Shown piece after piece: positions 55,365-64,000 of a DNA stretch of 64,000 nt (the stretch's first letter is position 1; every line of letters starts with the position of its first letter). Both the position numbers and the translations under genes were made by a program. Under the pieces are notes generated by a model. It was not told the origin of the DNA. It saw only the letters and a program-made list of their open reading frames with translations, and did no database searches. The DNA lies in assembly GCF_000321225.1 (NCBI RefSeq), contig NW_004450380.1:2190793-2254792 (forward strand). Direction: 5' to 3'. The DNA comes from Odobenus rosmarus divergens (Eukaryota > Chordata > Mammalia > Carnivora > Odobenidae).

Positions 55365-55445
55365 TGTAGAGCGCAGTGCCTAGTGACTACTCAACAAATA
55401 TTTGTTAATTGAGTAAAGGAATGAATGAACTAATGAATGAAGCGA
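55365..55445 (+). mobile_element. L2 3' end
   Basis: GCGCAGTGCCTAGTGACTAC, ACAAATATTTGTTAATTGAG, ending in GAATGAA repeats. Confidence 0.6.
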
Positions 55446-56334
55446 GCATGACATCTCCTTGACCCTTCTCACACCAGACCTTCTGTTAGTAACTAACTTA
55501 CTGGTACCACCATCTGAAATGATCCGAGCTACTGTTTCTTCCCCATGATCCTCTTCCTTCTTTCCACTCAAGAATTATGGAATTGCTGTATCCAAGTTCT
55601 CACATATGGCTAAATACAGTGGTGTAGGTCTGTTGTTGTGGGGCTTGGGAGAACGAGGCTGGAAACTTGCCCTGGGCTGTTGTGGGCAGTGCTTCGTGGG
55701 TGTTCACACTGTTGAGCGTCCCTGTGGTTTTTCCATTTATTTTCTTATCATTTGATCATACAACAAATTTTATTGAGCCCTAAGTACTCGCTTTGTGTCT
55801 GCTTTGATGCTTAGGAAGCTATGTATCCTAGTGACCTAAGAGTGTTGAGAACAGATGAGGCCTCTGACTTTATTGAATTTACTGTCTAATAAGGGTGGGG
55901 GAGGGAAACAGTCAGCAATTAAGAAGCTTTGGGAAGCAGAAGGTGCAGTGGGGAGGCATTCATCCTCTCCTCAGGATCACTACAGGAATCCCCTAACGAT
56001 CTCTGCCTCCAGCTGAGTTACCTTCATAGCAGAAGAATGAACTTCCTTGATTATAAATCTGGCTAGATACTCCCTGCTTTATAAATCTTCAGTTGATAAT
56101 TTATTGCCCTTAGGATAAAATCCAAATTCCTTTAATGTGTCTCACACAAAAAAGACCCTGTCCCTACCTTGCATTCTGTCTTATAGCTATCTCAATGTAA
56201 GGATGTTTAGGAGCTCAAACTTGAACTTTTCCTCATGTTTTTTAGTTTCTTTTTTGAACCTGCATTATAGTACAATTTTGCTTTTTATAATTTTGAATTA
56301 TTTTTTAAGGAAGAGAAAAAATGATCAAGTTAAT
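55446..56334. other. non-coding DNA, partly ancient repeat
   Basis: 55755-55920 resembles an ancient interspersed repeat (TTTTATTGAGCCCTAAGTAC ... TTACTGTCTAATAAGGGTGG) that I cannot name. No exon seen. Confidence 0.45.
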
Positions 56335-56349
56335 GTAAAGGACATAATT

Positions 56350-56781
56350 TTTTAAAAGATTTATTTGAGAGAGAGAGAGCATGTAAGCGGGGCAGGGGGG
56401 GCGGAGGGAGAGGAAGAGAGAGAAAGAATCCTCAAGTAGATTCCCCACTGAGCATGGAGCCCCATGTGGGGCTCAATCCCAGGACCTTGAGATCATGGCC
56501 GGAGCCAGAATCAAGAGCTGTCTGCTTTTTTTTTTTTTTTTTTTTAAGATTTTATTTATTTATTCATGAGAGACAGAGAGAGAGAGAGGCAGAGGGAGAA
56601 GCAGGATCCCCTCTGAGCAGGGAGCCCGATGCGGGACCCAATTCCAGGATTCTGGGATCATGACCTGAGCTGAAGGCAGACGCTTAACCATCTGAGCCAC
56701 GCAGGCGCCCAAACAGGGCGTCTGGCTGGCTCTGGCGGCAGAAGAGCTGGCTGCTTAACCGACTGAGCCACCCAGGCTCCT
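56350..56781 (-). mobile_element. Can-SINE, type C, split by a second SINE
   Basis: Outer element 56350-56526 and about 56744-56781. Target duplication GTAAAGGACATAATTTTT (56335-56352) versus GTGAAAGATATAATTTTT (56782-56799). Confidence 0.9.
56527..56743 (-). mobile_element. Can-SINE, type B, nested, with fold-back 5' end
   Basis: Target duplication AGAGCTGTCTGCTT (56513-56526) versus AGAGCTGGCTGCTT (56744-56757). Beyond the head (GCAGGCGCCC, ending 56710) are AAACA and then GGGCGTCTGGCTGGCTCTGG, which resembles a forward copy of the same head. The 5' end therefore reads as an imperfect palindrome. Confidence 0.8.
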
Positions 56782-56804
56782 GTGAAAGATATAATTTTTA
56801 AAAG

Positions 56805-58381
56805 CGCACTTAACAAGAAGTAGTACCTTGAAAGCACACCCCCCCCAAGAATGCAGAGGGAAGGGGGGTACACTATAATCAAAAAGTGTTCCTGTTTATT
56901 AACACTCTCAAAAAATACCTTTAAGATTCTTGTTTTATCAAAATAGAGAAACCTTCAATCAGTATACAGTATACTTAAAAATTTATAATATAGTCTGAAA
57001 TGAGGCCTATATCGTGGTGGTTCTTTCATAAACATGTGCTTGTTAACTGGTATTTCTGGTATAATTTCACCATCTGACCATCTTGTAAAAGTGCTTATTT
57101 CCACATATGGTCATTCCATTTTTTGCTAAATGGGCATTCTATAAAAGGTAACATTCTCTAGAACACCTGCTGAACATGACATTTCTGTGAAATTTAATAT
57201 GTTATTGCTAATATTTTCCCCCTAGCTGGGCAAAATTGCATATACCTTACTGAAAACTTATATATTCATTTCAGCTGTATTTAATTTTTGAGATAACACT
57301 TCTGATACTGAATTAGATGTAACCATGAATTAAATAGAATTACTTCGGTTATCAACCAGTCATTTTCTCATATATGTGAAGGTTGTAGGTTAAACATGTT
57401 CTGTGGCAAGAAATTTATTATTTCCAGAGCACATTATTAATTATGGCTTTATTTCTATTAACATGTTATAACTTAACAAGAGTTAAGTATAAATAAGACT
57501 ATGCTTTGTGAAGAGGGACTGAGTATGGATTTTTAAAAATTTGCTAAGACTTCAGTAAATATATTTTTCATTAATGGTGGTTATAGTCAATACAGGGCTT
57601 CCTAAGAACAAAAACAAGTGATCAGTCTTTAAAGTAGAGAACAATAAACCAAACCCCAATCCATGACCACATAAGCATGTTTCAGAGGGGATCCTTTCAT
57701 TGGTTTGAAAGGGCTAACTGACTCTAAATTCTCTTTCAACTTAAATTCTATTGTTTTTAATTGATCTTTTCTCTACTGACCTAACTATGTCATCAGCCAA
57801 ACACTTCATGGTAATTTCTCAAAATGTGTATAAAATCTTAATCTGTTGTGTGTTAATTAATAACTAATGAAGATATAATGGACCACAGTTAGTACCAATT
57901 TATAATAATTTACATATATACAAATAGAGAAAAGCACTTTGATTACCAAAATACTTTAAAAATTAGTGATAACACATTTGATCACTCTAATAAACTTATA
58001 GATAAAAAATATATTTCTTATAATAGAATTATTTCTTCAAGTACTTCATTTGTTATATTCCAATAATCCTCAAGATTTTTTCTAGATAAAAGTTATTTTT
58101 TCATGAAATATTTAAAAATCAGATGCATTTTTGATTGTTATTTTGAGATGTTGCTTTGAGCAGTGTAAGTTGCCAAATACGTTTTGCAAACATTCACATC
58201 CATTATTGGAAAGACATATTGTTATACTTTATTTGAATAGTTTATATTTTTACTGACAACAATGGAATTTTCTAAAGCTTTCATTAGGTTAACATGAAAA
58301 TATTAATAGGTTAATATAGCTTTCTGACATGTTATCATGGTATTTTAGCCAAATATGAGGAGATAGGTCTTATATTTTGGC
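56805..58381. other. long AT-rich stretch without recognised elements
   Basis: About 1.6 kb with no SINE, L1 or MIR that I can see, the longest such gap in the downstream half. Runs of A/T are common; no open frame, splice pattern or motif stands out. Confidence 0.5.
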
Positions 58382-58400
58382 AAGAATGTACACAATCAGG

Positions 58401-58570
58401 GTGCCTGGGTGGCTCAGTCATTTAAGCGTCTGCCTTCAGCTCAGGTCATGATCCATGGTCCTGGGATAGAGTCCTGCATCGTGCTCCCTGCTCAGTAGGG
58501 AGTCTGCTTCTCCCTCTCCCTCTGCCCCTGCTTGTGCTCTCTCTCTCTAAGAAATAAAATCTTTAAAAAA
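58401..58570 (+). mobile_element. Can-SINE, type B
   Basis: Target duplication AAGAATGTACACAATCAGG (58382-58400) versus AAGAATATACACAATCAGG (58571-58589). Slightly shortened middle. Confidence 0.95.
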
Positions 58571-58744
58571 AAGAATATACACAATCAGGCTTTTTTCTTT
58601 TTATGATGAAAAATGTAGTTAAAGAAGTCAGGGATAGTAAAAAAACAAAAACAAACGCTAGCCGGAAAAGGGCAAAAAGGGGAAAGCAATGCTTTAGTTT
58701 GCTTTTGGCTTGCTAGTTGGCTTAACTACCTGGAACTTCCTCAG

Positions 58745-59015
58745 GTATTGAACTGATCTTGCGTTCCTGGGGTTAATCTCATTTGGTCATAGTGTACAAT
58801 CCCTTTTATATGTGGCTGGATTTGGTACACTAGTATTGTGTTGAAGATTTTTGTGTTTATACTTATAAGGGATATTGGTCTGTAGTTTTCTTCTGATGTC
58901 TTTGTTTGCTTGGATCAGGGCGATATTGACCTCATAATAAATGATTTGGAAGTGTTTACTCATCTTCATTTTTGGAAGAGTTTGTAAAGGATTCAGGTTA
59001 ATTCTTCCTTAATCT
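58745..59015 (-). mobile_element. L1 ORF2 fragment, reverse transcriptase region
   Basis: Antisense words ATTGAACTGATCTTGCGTTC, CATTTGGTCATAGTGTACAA, GGGATATTGGTCTGTAGTTT and CATTTTTGGAAGAGTTTGTA come from the L1 polymerase domain. There is no 3' end, so this is a piece of a longer element, not a normal truncated insertion. Confidence 0.82.
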
Positions 59016-59735
59016 TTGTACTTTAGATGTGGCAGCATATATATGCTTGCAGCTTAAATTTACGATTTGCAGCATATGGCACAAAAATGTATTCTACATG
59101 ATAAGTAGCATGATAGAGACAGGGCCTACAATATGGTATGTAACTTTCTCTTTCAGTGTTGGAAAGGTAGAGTAGAATGCATATAAAGAATTCTGATGAG
59201 ATATTTCTCTCAATTTACTGGTTCATGGCAGGGTAGCTAAGAACCTCTTGTTAAGCTGTCGTACAGCAATTTTTATTCAGAGCTAATAACTTTTGGCTGC
59301 ACGTATATTAACAGATGATGGAAGGGTGTGAAATAATGGCACCATATTTATCAGATAGTATTTTGGAAAATTCTTCTCTATCTCTCCTATACTAAGGCTT
59401 TTGAGAATATTTCTACCACTGAATTACTGCAATTCACACAGGTTTTCTGGTCAATAGTTAAGCAATCTGGTTTGGGAAAGTTAAGATCGGGAAAGGGAAT
59501 TATCATAGACAAGGGTGAGAAACTTTGGGCTATTAATGCTTTAAAACAAGCTATCACTACAATTTTTTTAAATATCACTACAAAATTTTAAGCAAACATT
59601 TTCATGCTGGGATTACTTGCCAGGGAAGTAAATGTCTGGAAATCTACCACTGAGCAGCTAAGATGCTGCCAAATAAAATGTTTATTTTACAGGGATGTGT
59701 TCGATTTAATGCCAGTGTATATATTGCCATAATAA
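59016..59735. other. unclassified DNA before the L1
   Basis: AT-rich, no recognised element; the exact start of the downstream L1 is uncertain. Confidence 0.4.
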
Positions 59736-60535
59736 AATAGATTGCTTGGCCACTCTGCCCTAACAATAGGTAAAAAGCTGAACACATTGAAAGATTAACA
59801 ACTCTTCTTGCATCCATGAGAAAGGAGAAGACACTGGGCAAACTGCTGCCCCCAAGATTGGAAAGACAGACAGATGAATACAGAGAGTCACGGCTTAAGA
59901 CTCCAGGGCAGAGACTCCTAAGTAGAAACTGCTGTGGGAACAAGTCCTGGGGTAGGACAACCTGAACTGTAATTGATGAACTACTGGAGGTGCAATGTGG
60001 ACAAGTCATAGGGAGACCTCACACTTTATGAGTTTTACCTCCAGGAGCTTGACAGGTTCCTATAGTAAATATCAGGGAAAAATCCCCTTGTGCTTTCAGT
60101 AAGAGGAGGGAAAAAGGAACCATTTTGAAATACTCCAGAGCACTCCGTTCTTAACAAGAAGAAGCTAGTTAACTAGAACCCAACCTGCTGGGGTGTTAAC
60201 AGAGCTTAAACTGACCTGGGGGAAGGGAAATACCCAACTCCAGCTCACTCTAGCCATCTCATCCCATTGTCCCACCTAATGGGAGAAGAAACAACAGGGA
60301 AGCACTTGTGAAGCTCATAGTCCAAAAGCATAGGCTCACTAAAAGACTGAGCCCTAATCTCAGCACTTCTAGGACACTCCACCTACTCCCCCACCTTACC
60401 ACTACATCACTAAAGGCCTACTTATTGTAGTTCCTTTTACGTGCTACATCATGTCCTGCTATAAAGAAAAAACTGCAAGGCATCCTAAAAGGCAAAAAAC
60501 ACCACTGGAAGAGGCAGAGCAAACATCAGAATCAG

Positions 60536-60799
60536 ATGTGGGCAGGGATGTTGGAATTATCATACAGGGAATTTTTTGAAAAACTGATTAACATATTAAG
60601 GGCTCTAAAGGATGAACTAGACAGCATGCAAGAACAGACGGGCCACATAAGCAGAGAGAAGGAAATCCTAAGAAAGAATCAAAAAGAAGTGCTAGAGATC
60701 AAAAATACTGTAGCAGAAATGAATGACTTCAGTGGGCTTATTAGTAGACACGAGGAAGGAAGAATCTCTAAGCTTGAGACTGTATCAATAAAAATTTAA
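60536..60799 (+). pseudogene. L1 ORF1 remnant (dead)
   Basis: An 87-codon frame with the coiled-coil start of ORF1p (MLELSYREFFEKLINILRAL) and the heptad-rich MNDFSGLISRHEEGRISKLE. It ends in a stop at 60797-60799. Later ORF1 landmarks (AATTTCCCCTAAATAATGTC, CCACAGATCCAGGAAAGTTA, CTCAGAAACCATGCAAGTAA) follow in other frames to about 61380. ORF1p normally trimerises and binds L1 RNA; this copy is broken. Confidence 0.82.
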
Positions 60800-62271
60800 A
60801 AAAGTAAAAAGAGAAAAGAGAACAGTGACTGAAAAAAAAAAACAACAGAATATCTAAGGACAGTGGGGCAACTACAAAACGTGTAACATACACGTAATGG
60901 GAATATCAGAAGGAGAAAAAAGAAAGGAACAGAAAAAATATTTGACACAATAATGACTGAGAATTTCCCCTAAATAATGTCAGACACCAAACCACAGATC
61001 CAGGAAAGTTAGGGAATACCAACTGGGATAAGTGCCAAAAAGACTACACTTACGCATGTAATTTTCAAACTACAGAAAATCAAAAATAAGGAAAAAATCC
61101 TGGAAGACACCAGAGGTTAAAAAAAACAAAACAAAACACCTTACCCATAGAGGAACAAAGATAAGAATTGCATACAACTTCCCCTCAGAAACCATGCAAG
61201 TAAGAAGAGAGTTGAGTGAAATATTTTGAGTGTTCAGAGAAAACCCCCACCAACCTAGAATTGATTATCCTAAGAAATTATGCTTCAAATAAATGAAAGA
61301 GAAATAAAGACTTTCTCAGACAAAAATTGAAGGAATTTGTTTTTAGTAGATCTGCATTGCAGGAAATGTTAAAACAAGCTCTTTAAAGAGAAGGAAAATG
61401 ATATACGTCAGAAACTGGAAACTATATAAAAGGAAAAGCATTGAAGAAGAAATAGTGAAGGTAAAATAAAACTTTTATTTTTCTTATTCTTAATTAATTT
61501 AACAGATACAATTTGTTCAAAATTATCATAGCAACAATATATTTGATTATGTGTGCTTATGTATATATCTTATGTATGTGTATATGTGCATGCTCATGTT
61601 TGCTTATATAAAGGTGAAATGAATGACAGCAATGATATAAGTAAGGAATACGAGGGAGGAATTAGGATTATTTTGTTATAAGGTATATTACTTGTGAAAT
61701 GGTAGTATTATTTGAAAGTGGACTTGGATTAGTTGTAAATGCATGTTGCATACTGTGGGGCAACTACTAAGAAGAATTTAAAAAAAGAAGTATAATATAT
61801 ATGCTATCAAAGGACAGAATATGGAATTGTATAAAATGCTCACTAAAAACCACAAAAGGCAGAAAAAGAGTGGAAGACAAAAATAGGAACAAAGAATAAG
61901 AACAACAAAAGAAAACAGCAAATATGGTAGCTATTAACACAACTATATCAATAATCACTTTGAATGTCAGTGGTCTAAATGTACCAATTAAAAGACAGAG
62001 ATCGTCAAAGTGGATCAAAAACCAAGAACCAGCTATATGTTGTCCTCAAGAAACCCACTTTAAATATAAAGACATAGATTAAAAGTAAATAGATGGAAAA
62101 AATATATCATGCTAACATGAATCAAAAGAAATTGGGAGTGGCTATGTTAATTTCAGACAGAGGAGACTTGAAAGCAAATTATCTGGAATAAAGAAGCACA
62201 TTATATTAATGATAAAGGGGTCAATTCTCCAAGAAAACATAATAATCCTTAACATGTATGTGCCTAATTTT

Positions 62272-62326
62272 TAATAGGAAAAATAGATGAATAATAGGAA
62301 AAATTTAATAGGAAAAATAGATGAAT
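62272..62326. repeat. 34-bp-period duplication in L1
   Basis: TAATAGGAAAAATAGATGAA occurs at 62272-62291 and at 62306-62325. The SINE at 62327 inserted at the edge of the second copy. Confidence 0.9.
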
Positions 62327-62528
62327 CGGGGCACCTGCGTGGCTCAGTCAGCTAAGCATCTGCCTTCATCTTAGGTCATGATCTCAGAGTCCTGGGATCA
62401 ATGCACGAGTCGGGCTCCCCACTTAGTGGGGACTTTGTTTCTCCCTCTCCTTCTGCCTCTCCCTCCCACTCATGCTCTCTCTCTCTCTCTCACTCTTAAA
62501 TAAATAAATAAAATCTTAAAAAAAAAAA
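62327..62528 (+). mobile_element. Can-SINE, type B, in L1
   Basis: Flanked by AATAGATGAATC and AAGAGATGAATC. Confidence 0.92.
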
Positions 62529-62735
62529 GAAAGAGATGAATCTACTATTCATCACCCCTCAGCACCCTTCTATCAAAAGTGGACAGATCCAGCAGGCAGA
62601 AAATCAGTAAGGAGGTTAGTTGAACTCAAAAACATCATCCATCAACTGGATATAATTGACATCCATAGACTACTTCATCCAACCACAGCAGAATACACTT
62701 TCTTCTTGAGTTCCCATTGAACATAGATAGACCAC

Positions 62736-62880
62736 TGGGGCACCTGGGTGGCACCTGGGTGGCTCAGTTGGTTGAGCAGCCAAGTCTTGGCTTCAACTCA
62801 AATCATGATCTCAGGGTCCTGGGATCGAGCCCTGCTCTGTGCTCAGTGGGGAGTCTGTTTGGGGATTTTCTTTCTCTCTG
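62736..62880 (+). mobile_element. Can-SINE, type B-like, 3'-truncated, duplicated head
   Basis: The head begins GGGGCACCTGGGTGGCACCTGGGTGGCTCAG, where 12 bases are repeated. The CT tract is short (TTCTTTCTCTCTGG), and a brief GAATGAATGAAAAAAG replaces the usual tail. Confidence 0.85.
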
Positions 62881-64000
62881 GAATGAATGAAAAAAGAAAA
62901 ACATGGACTACATTCTGGGCCATAAAACATACCTTAACAAATTTAAAAGAATAGAAATCATACTATGTCTGCTCTCATACCACAATGGAATTAAGCTGGA
63001 AATTAATAACAGAATGATAACTGGAAGATCTCTCAAATATGTGGAGATTAAACATAACTTCTAAATAATGCATGGGTCAAAGAAGAAATATAAAGAGAAA
63101 TTTTAAAGTATTTTGAACTACGTGAAAATAAATCCACAGTTTTATCAGAATACACACTTACCAGAGATGCAGTGAAAGCAGTGCTGAGAGAGAAATATGT
63201 AGCATTGAATGTATATATTAGAAAAGAAGAAAGATCTAAAGTCAATCATCTAAGTTTCTGAGGAAACTAGAAAAAGAACAGCATATTAAATCCAAAGTAA
63301 GAAGAAGAAAAGAAATAATAATTAAAGCAGAAATCAATGAAATAAAAAACAGGATATCGGTAGAGAAAATCAACAAAACCAAAACTTTGTTCTTTGAAAA
63401 GATCAATAAAATCAGTAAGTCTTCAGCAGGGCTAATTAAAAAGGAGAGAAAAATACAAATTACTAAGATTAGAGGTGAAAGAGGGGACATCACAACAGAT
63501 CCCATGGAAGTTAAAAAGATAATAAAAAGATAATATAAACAGTTCCATGCCCACAAATTTAATAATTTAGATGAAATGGATCAGTTCCCTGAAAGACACA
63601 AGCTGCCAAAACTCACCCAAGAAGAAATAGATAATCTAAAAGGGCCTATATCTGAATCAATAACAACTTTCCAAAACAAAAAGTACCAGGCCTAGATTGT
63701 GTTCATTCGTTTGTTCTGCCAAACATTTAAGGAAGAATTTATATCAATTCTTACAATCTCTTTCAGAGACTAGAAGCAGAGGAAATACTTCCTACCTCTT
63801 TCTATGAGGCCAGCATTACCCTAATATCAAAACCAGGCCAAGACATTGTAAGAGAAAAAACTACAGACCTCTGATGAACATATATGCAAAAGCCTCAACA
63901 AAATATTAGCAAATTAAATTCAACAGTGTGCAAAGAGAATTATACACCATTATCCAGGAATGCAAGTCCAGTTTAGTATTCGAAAATCAATTAATGTAAT

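Larger units (their letters stand above)
59740..64000 (+). mobile_element. old L1M: 5' region, ORF1, linker, partial ORF2
   Basis: Forward L1 whose order is conserved: 5'UTR-like sequence (AAACTGCTGCCCCCAAGATT), ORF1 from about 60540, a roughly 500-bp linker (61380-61900) with GAAATGAATGACAGCAATGA and AAGTGGACTTGGATTAGTTG, then ORF2 from about 61930 to the window end. SINEs at 62327-62528 and 62736-62880 interrupt it. The long linker is typical of ancient L1M subfamilies. The element continues beyond the window. Confidence 0.9.
61930..64000 (+). pseudogene. L1 ORF2 remnant, endonuclease to reverse transcriptase (dead, partial)
   Basis: Starts with the endonuclease N terminus (ACTTTGAATGTCAGTGGTCT and CAAGAAACCCACTTTAAATA encode TLNVSGLN and the QETHF motif carrying the metal-binding glutamate). 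It passes the polymerase entry (AGGCCAGCATTACCCTAATA) and is cut by the window edge. Frequent stops and two SINE insertions make it non-functional. Confidence 0.85.

Noticed and set aside
63242..63556. Minus-strand 104-codon hydrophobic frame
   Set aside because: Antisense of A-rich L1 ORF2; not a gene.

Overview
The window is nuclear DNA of a carnivoran mammal, almost certainly a caniform. About 55 tRNA-Lys-derived Can-SINEs (SINEC) lie in 64 kb, in both orientations. They have the carnivore head (gcgcctgggtggctcag), a CT-rich tract and an AAATAAATAAAATCTT tail. The dog-type diagnostic block is absent, and the young copies resemble those of pinnipeds, mustelids or bears; that narrowing is inference. 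In the feature list, type A is the young form (gcgactgccttcggc, tcccgggatcgagtcc, gaccctcttccctctc). Type B is the common form (gcgtctgccttcggc, gggtcctgggatcgag, ccccctgcttgtg). Type C is older (gtggagcctgcttaagattctc or its complement). Type D is a short, oldest form (gggtgtagagattacttaa).

The only host-gene signal I can support is a CpG island at about 20.16-21.53 kb. It holds an ATG in strong context (20772) and ten codons, MADDKEREGT, ending in a good splice donor at 20802/20803. I read it as the first coding exon of an unidentified plus-strand gene whose first intron would fill the remaining 43 kb. No other exon is recognised. Regulatory candidates are a YY1-type motif over the ATG, an RFX X-box-like site, a CRE-like site, GC boxes, G-rich tracts, and a CTCF-like site 7 kb upstream.

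Layout: 0-20 kb is upstream intergenic (or neighbouring-intron) DNA with SINEs and old MIR and MER5 copies. 20-21.5 kb is the promoter island. 22-35 kb has SINE clusters, truncated L1 3' ends (23.3, 28.2 kb), old L1 pieces (26.7-27.8 kb) and an L1 5'UTR/ORF1 remnant (29.2-30.6 kb). 36.6-41.8 kb holds two L1 copies in opposite orientation, forming a large inverted repeat. 42.4-45.0 kb is ancient L1 3' sequence. 46.3-48.3 kb looks like a degraded ERVL-MaLR element with LTR-like ends. 48.7-59.7 kb mixes SINEs and AT-rich unique DNA. 59.7 kb to the end is an old L1 with 5' region, ORF1, linker and part of ORF2, running out of the window.

The most interesting structure is in how insertions reuse sites. 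At three places the same target word flanks two successive insertions (three copies of the word), and at three places a forward SINE sits inside the A-rich end of a reverse SINE. Nothing here looks like a new multi-gene system. Family names rest on recognition by eye, without database searches, and edges of old repeats are approximate.
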